A stretch of 64,000 nucleotides of DNA from Paenibacillus_E sp052115445 (GTDB lineage Bacteria > Bacillota > Bacilli > Paenibacillales > NBRC-103111), in assembly GCF_052115445.1 (NCBI RefSeq), contig NZ_JBFRGR010000012.1:1-64000 (forward strand), read 5' to 3'. Under the pieces are notes generated by a model that worked only from the letters and a program-made list of their open reading frames with translations, did no database searches and was not told the origin of the DNA. The translations under genes were made by a program, and so were the position numbers. Shown piece by piece: positions 1-7,622 of the stretch (the stretch's first letter is position 1; the number at the start of each line of letters is the position of its first letter).

Positions 1-41
1 TCATAGTCTAATTGAGGGTCATTCGGTTTAGAGCGAAGCAT
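1..41 (-). CDS. N-terminal fragment of a gene leaving the left edge
   Basis: An ATG at 41-39 on the minus strand opens a frame reading MLRSKPNDPQLDY up to the window edge. A TATAAT-like -10 box lies at 77-72 on the same strand, with an AAGTGGTGA sequence just before the ATG that could serve as a weak ribosome site. Only 13 codons are visible, so the product cannot be named. It could be a chance start. Confidence 0.3.
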   Translation of the reverse strand, partial: MLRSKPNDPQLDY

Positions 42-120
42 GAGGTTCACCACTTTCAAGAGTATACTTATATTATACCAAATTAACGCGGTAATGTGAT
101 GAACTAAAAAGAAAATAATA

Positions 121-155
121 AAGACTGTCGAGACTTTCTCGACAGTCTGGCTTTT
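121..155. terminator. Rho-independent terminator, probably bidirectional
   Basis: Perfect stem AGACTGTCGA / TCGACAGTCT (122-131 and 138-147) with a 6-base loop. A run of T follows on the plus strand (GGCTTTTT), and a T-rich tract follows on the minus strand, where it would end the AHSA1-like gene that stops at 254. Confidence 0.7.
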
Positions 156-214
156 TCCAGTTAATTGAACAAAAGCGCTTATTCGGGCGAAATTAACTGT
201 ATGTTATCCAGTTA
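143..214. repeat. Half copy of the 51-spaced palindrome element (family 1)
   Basis: Two 21-nt units at 143-163 and 194-214, starts exactly 51 apart. The second reads TAACTG, 9 bases, then CAGTTA. The first ends in CCAGTTA but its left arm merges with the terminator hairpin. The two units that a complete element would have further left (expected near 30 and 81) are not recognisable. Confidence 0.6.
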
Positions 215-253
215 GTGGCTCCAAGCTCAAGATGATGAGGCTCACGCTTCTTT

Positions 254-697
254 CTAATAAGGCAACTCATGCCCCTCCAAGTAAGCCTTCAAATTCTCCA
301 AAGACATGGCATAGCCCTCTTCGGTCGGCTTCGCCTGCTCTTCGCTCTCATAACCCGTCTCCGTGATCGTCACACGTGTGCCGTCACCTTCCTCCGCAGT
401 GAGAAATGTCGTGATCATCTCAGAATCTGGCACACTAAACTCCCATCGCAACGCGAAGCGTTCTAGAGACTCCACCGCCTCGATGGTTGCTTGCAAGGTG
501 ACAACCCCCGTCCCCTCATGGTACTCGTTCGGTGAATGGTGGAAGTAAACCGCAGCACCTGGCGAAAGCTCCAGTACGTCCCATGGAGAGCCCGGTGAGT
601 ACCACATCGTAAGCTGATCCCCTTCCGTCACCGCTTGCCATGCACGTTCAAGCGATACCTGAATCCAAATACTTTGTACAACAGTAAACTCTCCCAC
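254..697 (-). CDS. SRPBCC / AHSA1-type protein
   Basis: 147 aa, GTG start preceded by GAGGAGAGGG. The helix-grip (START-like) fold of the AHSA1 family is suggested by the N-terminal VSLERAWQAVTEGDQLTMWYS, the central beta segments with RFALRWEFSVPDSEM, and a C-terminal helix containing GYAMSLENLKAYLEG. Family members are small cytoplasmic proteins with a hydrophobic cavity; many bind lipophilic ligands or stimulate Hsp90-type ATPases, but the ligand here is unknown. It sits 16 bases after the ABC-F gene on the same strand, so the two may be co-transcribed. Confidence 0.8.
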   Translation of the reverse strand: MGEFTVVQSIWIQVSLERAWQAVTEGDQLTMWYSPGSPWDVLELSPGAAVYFHHSPNEYHEGTGVVTLQATIEAVESLERFALRWEFSVPDSEMITTFLTAEEGDGTRVTITETGYESEEQAKPTEEGYAMSLENLKAYLEGHELPY

Positions 698-713
698 ACG
701 ACCCTCTCCTCAC

Positions 714-2285
714 TTATAAATTCTGCTCAGTTACCCCCGTCGCCGGGTCAAACGTCAGCATTTTCGTGCCGATTTTATCAATAAAGAACCGATCGTGGCT
801 GACCGTAATGACTGCACCAGGGAAATGAATCAATGCCTGCTCCATGACTTGAATACTCATGAGATCGAGATGGTTCGTCGGCTCATCCAAGATGATGACC
901 GCGGCGCCAGAGAGAAGGCACTTCGCTAGCGCGACTCTAGCCTTTTGACCACCAGATAGGTTGCCAATAAACTTGCTGAGGTCCATCTCTGAAAATTGCA
1001 GCATGGCGAGGAATTTGTTCACCTTTTTCCGCGGCGCATCCAGTCCAAGGCCGTACGTATTCACAGCATGACTAACGGTATCCTTCGGATTAAGCTCCTC
1101 CCACATCCGGTTAAAATACGCGTAGCTGACGCCTTTCTCCCAGATCACCTCGCCGGACTCCGGCTTCTCCTGTCCTGTGAGCACCTTAATAAGCGTGGAT
1201 TTCCCGCTTCCGTTCGGGCCCACAATGACTAGGCGGTCTTCCTTTTGAATATCGAAGCTAACGTCTTGGAAAATGGTCCGATCCTCGTAGGTCTGCCCGA
1301 TCCCTTTCACCTCGCACAGCTTGTCCGGAAACCGCAGACGCTCGTAAATATCCGTGATCAACACGTTAATAGGGTGTGGTTCGATCCTTTTCTTGTTATC
1401 TGCTAGCTGACGCGAGAGACGGTCCTTGGACATTTTCTTGCTGGCGCGGCTGTCGATAGCCTCCGACTCCATGAGGAGCAGCTCTTCTTCCCACTCAAAT
1501 TGGCGGTCGAGCTCCTTTTTGCGCATCTTCTTTTTGCGGATATAATCGGTGTAATTCCCCTCATATTCCTGAAAGCGATAGTTCTCGATCTCGATCACTT
1601 GCGTGACCACTTTGTCGATAAACTCCCGGTCATGGGAAATCAGAATCATCGCGCCTTTGAACCGATAGAGCCACTGCTCCAACCAAGCGATCCCTTCGAT
1701 ATCCAAGTAGTTGGTCGGCTCGTCCAGCAGGACAACATCAGGTTGCTCTATGAGCATTTTGGCAAGCGCCGCGCGGTTTCTCCAGCCCCCGGACAATTCA
1801 TCGACAGGTTGGTGACGAGACCGTTCATTAAACCCAAGCTTAGTTAGAACGGTGTTGATCTCAACGGACACATTCCACCCGTCCAAATGTTCCATTTGCT
1901 CAAATAGCTCAGCTTGCCTCGTCAGCAGCTTATCCATCTCGCCGTCATCCGTGACGGTACCGAGCCCTTCACCAACTTCCTGCAACTCGCGTTCAATCAT
2001 CGCAACCTGCTCAAAACACATTTCCAACTCTTCTTGAACGGACAAGCTTCCTGTCATTTCTGAGAATTGTGAGAAGTACCCTATTTTAACCTGAGGATCA
2101 ACTTCTACTTTGCCTGACGTGGGCTCTTCTTTCCCCATGATCAGTCTAAAAACCGTCGATTTCCCCGCACCGTTCCGACCAATTAAGCCAATTCGCTCAC
2201 CCTGACTCACCTTAAAATAAATATCGCGAAAAATCATCGCGTCTTCATATTTCTTCGTAACGTTCTCCAATCGAATTACACTCAT
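714..2285 (-). CDS. ABC-F family ATPase (ribosome-associated type)
   Basis: 523 aa from the ATG at 2285, chosen because AAAGGGG lies about 7 bases upstream; an in-frame ATG 30 bases further up lacks a good site. Two ABC ATPase domains without membrane segments: Walker A GRNGAGKST (residues 36-44) and GPNGSGKST in the second half; signatures LSGGWRNR and LSGGQKAR; Walker B LLDEPTNYLD and ILDEPTNHLD. The charged linker between the domains matches the ABC-F P-site tRNA interaction motif region. ABC-F proteins act on the ribosome as translation factors or antibiotic-protection proteins. Which subgroup this is cannot be decided by eye. Confidence 0.9.
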   Translation of the reverse strand: MSVIRLENVTKKYEDAMIFRDIYFKVSQGERIGLIGRNGAGKSTVFRLIMGKEEPTSGKVEVDPQVKIGYFSQFSEMTGSLSVQEELEMCFEQVAMIERELQEVGEGLGTVTDDGEMDKLLTRQAELFEQMEHLDGWNVSVEINTVLTKLGFNERSRHQPVDELSGGWRNRAALAKMLIEQPDVVLLDEPTNYLDIEGIAWLEQWLYRFKGAMILISHDREFIDKVVTQVIEIENYRFQEYEGNYTDYIRKKKMRKKELDRQFEWEEELLLMESEAIDSRASKKMSKDRLSRQLADNKKRIEPHPINVLITDIYERLRFPDKLCEVKGIGQTYEDRTIFQDVSFDIQKEDRLVIVGPNGSGKSTLIKVLTGQEKPESGEVIWEKGVSYAYFNRMWEELNPKDTVSHAVNTYGLGLDAPRKKVNKFLAMLQFSEMDLSKFIGNLSGGQKARVALAKCLLSGAAVIILDEPTNHLDLMSIQVMEQALIHFPGAVITVSHDRFFIDKIGTKMLTFDPATGVTEQNL

Positions 2286-2377
2286 AGCTATCCCCTTTGA
2301 CCTGGCATCATTCATTCTAGGCTGATTATATCATGTTTGGGGTCACGACATTTTTAATTAAATGGTGTATTGTACAG

Positions 2378-2414
2378 TTGACTTAATGTATAGTATAAGT
2401 TACATTATGTATAG
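2378..2414 (+). promoter_or_regulatory. Candidate promoter/operator upstream of the membrane protein-XRE pair
   Basis: TTGACT (2378-2383) could be a -35 box. The octamer ATGTATAG occurs twice (2386-2393 and 2407-2414) within longer similar context, 21 bases apart, that is two helical turns, as expected for a dimeric regulator bound on one face. The XRE protein encoded downstream is the natural candidate binder. This is inference from spacing only. Confidence 0.35.
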
Positions 2415-2461
2415 AATACTTTACTATAGGTAAAAATGAACATACAGGAGGCATGAAAGGA

Positions 2462-2908
2462 ATGTCCTATCAAGAGAAAAAGCATATCGTCTCATTTATA
2501 AGCACGGTACTGATTTTTGGTTTTTATTGTTGGTATGTCTTTCAAAAGGTTCCCAATACGAATATGGATACGATGGAAACTCTCCGCTTTTGGGCAGCTG
2601 CCATTCTCATCCTAATTCCCGTGTCTGTTGTAGCTAAAATCATCATCGCTATTGTCTTCAATATCATCTATCGCATAACAACGAAGGAAATTGAACCTTC
2701 TTTCTCCGATGAACTCGACAAACTCATTGATTTGAAAGCGACAAGAAATTCGCATTATGTCTTTACGATTGGTTTTCTTCTAGCCATGGGATCGCTGGTG
2801 TTGGATATGACGCCTGCCACGATGTTCATCATTCTTATTTTCTCAGGATTTTTCTCAGAAATGGCCGGTGTATTCACGCAGCTCTACCATTATCGGAAAG
2901 GAGTTTAA
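2462..2908 (+). CDS. Small integral membrane protein paired with an XRE regulator
   Basis: 148 aa from ATG 2462, which has AGGAGG 10 bases upstream; an ATG at 2453 sits directly on that site and is less likely. Four hydrophobic segments: roughly residues 9-27, 43-65, 97-116 and 117-135. No enzyme motif is visible. The stop codon lies one base before the ATG of the XRE regulator. Such membrane protein-XRE pairs are common in Bacillales, with the membrane protein often of unknown role. Confidence 0.75.
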   Translation: MSYQEKKHIVSFISTVLIFGFYCWYVFQKVPNTNMDTMETLRFWAAAILILIPVSVVAKIIIAIVFNIIYRITTKEIEPSFSDELDKLIDLKATRNSHYVFTIGFLLAMGSLVLDMTPATMFIILIFSGFFSEMAGVFTQLYHYRKGV

Positions 2909-2909
2909 G

Positions 2910-3131
2910 ATGGGCAAAAGTCTGATCAGCAATCACATACGGAAATTACGATTTAATCAGGATGAAATGACCCAACAGCAGTTGGCAGATAAAGTCGGGG
3001 TAACCAGACAAACCATCGTCGCCCTCGAACAGGGCAAATACTCCCCTTCTTTGGAATTAGCTTTTCGTATTGCAGGTGTCTTCAAGTTACCGTTGGAAGA
3101 TGTTTTCTTTGTTGAGAATAAGCAGGTATGA
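2910..3131 (+). CDS. XRE-family helix-turn-helix regulator
   Basis: 73 aa from ATG 2910 with GGAAAGGAG upstream, translationally coupled to the preceding membrane protein gene. The HTH_3 fold is clear: ISNHIRKLRFNQDEMTQQQ, then LADKVGVTRQTIVALEQGKY, then SPSLELAFRIAGVFKLPLEDVF. This is the short YozG/YvaO-like type with no ligand domain. A paired ATGTATAG direct repeat upstream of the operon is a plausible autoregulatory operator. Confidence 0.9.
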   Translation: MGKSLISNHIRKLRFNQDEMTQQQLADKVGVTRQTIVALEQGKYSPSLELAFRIAGVFKLPLEDVFFVENKQV

Positions 3132-3167
3132 GAATGACCAACGACAATGCATCCAGGAGGGATTCGA

Positions 3168-4166
3168 ATGAGAGCGATTGTATGTACGAAGTACGGAACA
3201 CCTGAGGTTCTTCAGCTCACAGAGGTAGCAAAGCCGACCCCCAAAGACAATGAAGTACGCATTAAACTGCACGCGGCCATTGTCACCCCTTCGGATTGTG
3301 CTTTTCGCAAGGCTGACCCTTTCATCATCCGACTGATGTATGGTCTGCGCAGGCCCAAACATACGATACTAGGTGTGGAATTCGCAGGTGAAATTGATGC
3401 TGTGGGTAAAATTGTAACGTCCTTCCGGAGTGGAGACCGTGTTTGTGGTATTAGTCCGACTACTTTCGGCGCCTATGCGGAGTACGTATGTCTGCCTGAA
3501 GCTGGCACATTGGCTAAGCTTCCAGTTCATGCGAGCTATGAAGAGGCTGCGGGTCTCTGTGACGGCGGCTTAACGGCATTGATATTTCTCCGAGATACGG
3601 CACGACTTCAACGGGGACACAAGATCTTGATCAACGGCGCCTCCGGATCCGTGGGGGCTTACGCGGTACAACTGGCGAAGTACTTCGGTGCTGAGGTGAC
3701 AGGTGTATGCAGTTCCACGAATGCCGAATTGGTGAAATCGCTGGGGGCAGATCAGGTCATTGACTATAACCAAAAGGATTTTGCCAAAAGTGGTCAAACT
3801 TACGATGTTATTTTCGATGCGGTAGGTAAGCGGTCATTCTCACAATGTAGAGGCTCGCTATCTGCAAATGGGGTCTATCTCACTACCGTTCCATCGCTGG
3901 GCATTATGCTTCAGATGCTATGGACATCCAAGATCGGCAGCAAAAAAGCCAAGTTTACAGCTTCAGGCTTACAGCAGAAGAAAGAGAATCTCGCTTTTCT
4001 TGCGGAGCTTTTTGATGCGGGTGACATGAAAGCCGTGATTGACAGACGTTATCCGTTGGAACAGATGGGTGAGGCTCATAGGTATGTGGAAACTGGGCGT
4101 AAGAAGGGGAATGTGGTTATTACCCTCACTCCAAATTCGCATACAAATGCTGCGTATACTCCTTAA
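3168..4166 (+). CDS. NAD(P)-dependent alcohol dehydrogenase / quinone oxidoreductase (MDR superfamily)
   Basis: 332 aa from ATG 3168, with AGGAGG 7 bases upstream; the frame extends 7 codons further but without a ribosome site. N-terminal GroES-like domain with GVEFAGEIDAVGKIV and GDRVCGI; Rossmann part with the dinucleotide loop NGASGSVGAYAVQLAKYFGA and an ADQVIDY segment. The cysteine and histidine ligands for catalytic zinc are not evident, which fits the zinc-free quinone oxidoreductase branch. Its 3' end overlaps the 3' end of the convergent LysR gene by 41 bases. Confidence 0.88.
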   Translation: MRAIVCTKYGTPEVLQLTEVAKPTPKDNEVRIKLHAAIVTPSDCAFRKADPFIIRLMYGLRRPKHTILGVEFAGEIDAVGKIVTSFRSGDRVCGISPTTFGAYAEYVCLPEAGTLAKLPVHASYEEAAGLCDGGLTALIFLRDTARLQRGHKILINGASGSVGAYAVQLAKYFGAEVTGVCSSTNAELVKSLGADQVIDYNQKDFAKSGQTYDVIFDAVGKRSFSQCRGSLSANGVYLTTVPSLGIMLQMLWTSKIGSKKAKFTASGLQQKKENLAFLAELFDAGDMKAVIDRRYPLEQMGEAHRYVETGRKKGNVVITLTPNSHTNAAYTP

Positions 4167-5022
4167 TGATCGCAGACACTTCAACATCCTTCTTCGTAAT
4201 TCGCCAGAGATAGTTCGGGTATTTTTTATATTTTCCAATCGGTATCGAAACGACCTCACTCTTGAATTTCTCTGGCATCGTAGTCACGATGTAATCCGTC
4301 GCGATGGTGATGGCATTACCGCGGCTAACCATTTGCATGATGGCTTGGGTGTTATTGGTCGTCAATGCAATTCGGTTGCCAGAGTCTCCCGCAATCAATT
4401 CCGCTGCAATCCTCTCAATATAAGCATCTTTATAAATAACCAATACTTCATTATGTAATTCAGAGCTTGTTATCGCTGTTAAAAAACGCAAAGGGGATTG
4501 CTTATTCACCACAATGACCGCTTCCCCGCGAATCACAGGCTCCCACGTGAAGGAGTCGTCCTGACTCTCGCGTGACAAGGAGACGAACCCCATATCTGCC
4601 TCCCCTTTCATCACCTGATTCATAACCGCTGTATTATCGCCCTCCAAAAGTTGAACATTAATATAAGGATAGATCCCCATAAAGGTAATCGTGGTGTCCG
4701 TTACCAACGAAACCATGCCAGGTATGGTAGCGATTACGATATTCCCTGTGTTGATTGGATTGGACTTGGAGAGCTCATTTCTCATATTTCGGACGTTAGT
4801 CAGTATGGTACGTGCATATTTCATAGCTTTAAACCCATCCTGTGTAAGAGCAATCCCTTTTTTGGAACGGGTAAAAAGCTTAGTTTCTAACTCATTCTCT
4901 AGTTGACTGATGGATTGACTGACGGCAGGGACGGTAATCCCGTGCTTTTTGGCCGTTTCTGTAAAAGAGCCCGACTCCGCCGAATCAACGAAATATTGGA
5001 GCTGTATAATATTCAATGTCAC
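4126..5022 (-). CDS. LysR-family transcriptional regulator
   Basis: 298 aa. The N-terminal winged helix is typical: IIQLQYFVDSAESGSFTET, then AKKHGITVPAVSQSISQLE, followed by a periplasmic-binding-type effector domain from about residue 90. It is divergent from the YhgE/Pip gene with 190 bases between starts, so that gene is the likely target. The start codon region lies beside an inverted repeat (5039-5059) that could be its operator. The gene overlaps the oxidoreductase gene tail to tail. Confidence 0.9.
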   Translation of the reverse strand: MTLNIIQLQYFVDSAESGSFTETAKKHGITVPAVSQSISQLENELETKLFTRSKKGIALTQDGFKAMKYARTILTNVRNMRNELSKSNPINTGNIVIATIPGMVSLVTDTTITFMGIYPYINVQLLEGDNTAVMNQVMKGEADMGFVSLSRESQDDSFTWEPVIRGEAVIVVNKQSPLRFLTAITSSELHNEVLVIYKDAYIERIAAELIAGDSGNRIALTTNNTQAIMQMVSRGNAITIATDYIVTTMPEKFKSEVVSIPIGKYKKYPNYLWRITKKDVEVSAIIKEYTQHLYANLE

Positions 5023-5038
5023 TCATCCTTAACTTTTT

Positions 5039-5059
5039 GTTTAGATAAATAAATTAAAC
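5039..5059. promoter_or_regulatory. Candidate LysR box between divergent genes
   Basis: Inverted repeat GTTTA (5039-5043) and TAAAC (5055-5059) separated by 11 bases, matching the T-N11-A geometry of LysR-type operators, directly in front of the LysR gene and upstream of the YhgE/Pip gene. The surrounding DNA is AT-rich, so a chance match is possible. Confidence 0.35.
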
Positions 5060-5212
5060 TTAAATATATTTTATCATCTGTCAGTGGTATTATACAGTAA
5101 TCCTATTCACCTTGCCGAGTAACTCTAGATGGAGCCTTACATCTTTCGAATAATTGATTGGAAAAAGGGAACATCATTAACGACGATTGTCACAAGTAAA
5201 GGAGCATTGCAA

Positions 5213-7411
5213 TTGAAAAAAAACATTTTAAACGTATTTGCCGCTGAATTTCGCCGCTTTATTAGGAACCCTATGATGATCATCACTTTCGTAGCTGTCG
5301 CCTTAGTTCCTATTCTGTATAGTGGATTCTTGATCAAAGGAACTTGGGACCCCTACGGGCAACTCGAGAAGCTCCCGATCGCCGTTGTGAACTTGGATCA
5401 AGGCGCTGAGTTTGAAGGCGAGTCACGAAATATAGGCAATGAATTCATGGATGAACTGAAGAAAAACAACAGTTTTTCTTGGGGGTTTATGAGTGCAGAA
5501 GAAGCTGCACAGGGGATGAGAAATAATCATTATTATGCGACGATTACGGTTCCCCCCACATTTTCAACAGATGCAGCCTCCATTACGAGCACGACTCNGA
5601 AACAGGCGGAGATCATTTTCGAATCCAACAGCTATTACAACTTTGTAGCAGGTCAAATCGGAGAAAGCGCAACGAAGGAATTACGAAATAAGTTGTCCAA
5701 AACGCTAACAGAAGCCTATTCAACGAGTATTCTCTCGGAATTCGAAACCATTTCAAATGGGCTCAGCGAAGCCGGAAAAGGAGCCTCCGATCTTCAGGCT
5801 GGCGCAAAGACTTTAAGTGACGGGATTCATGAGGTAAAAACCAATTTGGTTATTCTTGCGGACGGTACCAAGCAGTTAGATGACAGTGCTGGCTTGTTGC
5901 AAAAAGGGGCAGCTGGACTAAGCACAGGCGCATTGGAAGTTAGTAAAGGTGCCGCTACACTTGCTGGCGGAGTGAGCCAATTGCAAACCGCAGGCGCTCA
6001 GCTGGAACAAGGCGCTCAAAAATCAGCAGCAGGCGCATCTTCCTTGGTTACGGGATTACAAGCCTCTCAAACGGGAGCCGATCAATTGGCTTCTGGCCTT
6101 GCCTCAACTTCAAAAGGAAGTACACAATTAGTAGAGGGCCTTACGTCAGCCCTAAGCGCTAGTGATAAATTGGAAGACGGCTCCGCACAGCTTGCCTCAG
6201 GTCTTGAGGCATTCGTCGCAGCTCATCCCGATCTCGCTTCGAATGCAACAGTAACCAAGCTGCTTGCAGCCAGCAAGGATGTCGCAGATGGAAACAAGAA
6301 GCTGCATGACGCGGAGATAAAGCTCCTCACAGGAGGGCAGGCTGTCGCTTCAGGCACGGAAAAGCTAGTCGCTGGAGCTGAGAAGCTACGTGACGGCAAC
6401 AAACAACTCGTTGCTGGCGCAACGCAGCTCCAAACGGGTGGGCAGCAGCTGGCTGATGGCTTGCACACCTTCAATGCGAACTTGCCGCAGCTTGCCACTG
6501 GCGGCAACAAGCTGCAAAGCGGCGCGGCGCAAGTCAGCACCGGCGCTGGAGATCTGGCCAGCGGCATGACGCAAATGTCCGCGGGTATTCACAAGGCAGC
6601 CAGCGGCGCGGCGCAGCTGAATGAAGGTGCGACTGCGCTTGACGCTGGTGCACCGAAGTTGGTGGATGGCAGCGGACAACTCGCCACGAAATTGAATGAT
6701 GCCGCGAAGCAAACTGCAGCTGTCAAAGCGGATGACAATACGATCAAAATGCTGGCGGAGCCCGTAAAGATTACAGCCAATGATGATCGCAAGGTTGCGA
6801 TCTACGCGAACGGTATTGCTCCTTATTTCATATCCATGGCGTTATTTGCAGGCTCGCTTGTGTTCACGACCATCTATGCAGCCAGAAGCACATCCACGCC
6901 AGGGGCACGGGGGCTTCAATTACTGGTAAGCAAGCTGCTTACTTTTAGTCTAATGAGTACTTTCCAAGCATTGATTGCAACGACCGTACTCACCTATGTG
7001 CTAGATTTGAAGGTCCAGAGTGTTCCGTTGTTCTATGTCTTTACCTTCGTCGTCGGCTTAACCTTCATGCTGATTATCCAAATGTTCGTCACATGGTTGG
7101 ATCAACCAGGTCGATTCGTTGTTCTGCTGCTGATGATCCTTCAGTTAGCTTCAAGTGCTGGGACCTACCCGCTAGAGTTGCTGCCGAATTGGGCTCAAGC
7201 CCTTCACCCTTGGCTGCCAATGACCTATGCGATTCAAGGATTCCGGTATGTGATTTCCAGTGGTCAATACGCGGAGATGTGGCACCAAGTGGGCTACTTG
7301 AGTATCTATCTGGTAGCTTCCCTGATCTTAACAAGTGTTTACTTCCTTTCTCGTAAAAAGACGGAGAGTAATGATGATGAACATGAGCAGTTGATGCCTG
7401 TCACGGTGTGA
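5213..7411 (+). CDS. YhgE/Pip family membrane protein
   Basis: 732 aa from a TTG at 5213, preferred because AAAGGAG lies 8 bases upstream; the frame opens earlier at 5129 without a clear site. Layout of the family: one N-terminal membrane helix (about residues 18-42), a long external region rich in Gly-Ala-X-Gln-Leu repeats (about 180-530, likely coiled coil), then five C-terminal helices resembling the ABC-2 permease fold. Relatives include Lactococcus phage infection protein and YueB/EsaA-like proteins. A base N at 5598 leaves one residue undefined. Ends at a strong terminator. Probably controlled by the divergent LysR. Confidence 0.88.
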   Translation: MKKNILNVFAAEFRRFIRNPMMIITFVAVALVPILYSGFLIKGTWDPYGQLEKLPIAVVNLDQGAEFEGESRNIGNEFMDELKKNNSFSWGFMSAEEAAQGMRNNHYYATITVPPTFSTDAASITSTTXKQAEIIFESNSYYNFVAGQIGESATKELRNKLSKTLTEAYSTSILSEFETISNGLSEAGKGASDLQAGAKTLSDGIHEVKTNLVILADGTKQLDDSAGLLQKGAAGLSTGALEVSKGAATLAGGVSQLQTAGAQLEQGAQKSAAGASSLVTGLQASQTGADQLASGLASTSKGSTQLVEGLTSALSASDKLEDGSAQLASGLEAFVAAHPDLASNATVTKLLAASKDVADGNKKLHDAEIKLLTGGQAVASGTEKLVAGAEKLRDGNKQLVAGATQLQTGGQQLADGLHTFNANLPQLATGGNKLQSGAAQVSTGAGDLASGMTQMSAGIHKAASGAAQLNEGATALDAGAPKLVDGSGQLATKLNDAAKQTAAVKADDNTIKMLAEPVKITANDDRKVAIYANGIAPYFISMALFAGSLVFTTIYAARSTSTPGARGLQLLVSKLLTFSLMSTFQALIATTVLTYVLDLKVQSVPLFYVFTFVVGLTFMLIIQMFVTWLDQPGRFVVLLLMILQLASSAGTYPLELLPNWAQALHPWLPMTYAIQGFRYVISSGQYAEMWHQVGYLSIYLVASLILTSVYFLSRKKTESNDDEHEQLMPVTV

Positions 7412-7419
7412 GTAAATGT

Positions 7420-7463
7420 AAAGGGCTAAGAGTCCCCATTTGGGTGATTCTTAGCCCTTTTTG
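7420..7463 (+). terminator. Rho-independent terminator after the YhgE/Pip gene
   Basis: Stem AAGGGCTAAGA... paired with ...TTCTTAGCCCTT, followed by a T tract (CCCTTTTTG), starting about 10 bases after the stop codon. Confidence 0.85.
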
Positions 7464-7622
7464 TTGTTATAGGTACTCATCATCTATTGAGAAGCAACTT
7501 TCCATTAGTTTCTAACAAAAATCGCCAAAAACCAACAAAAAACTCCCGACATATGATACGATTTGTGTATCTAATGAACTATCAATAGGTCTGGAATAGC
7601 TTTTTGTAGGAGAGATGAATAT

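Noticed and set aside
6223..6712. Antisense open frames within the YhgE/Pip gene
   Set aside because: They mirror the Gly-Ala-rich repeats of the real protein and show repetitive Ala/Pro/Ser or Arg/Leu content typical of antisense translation.
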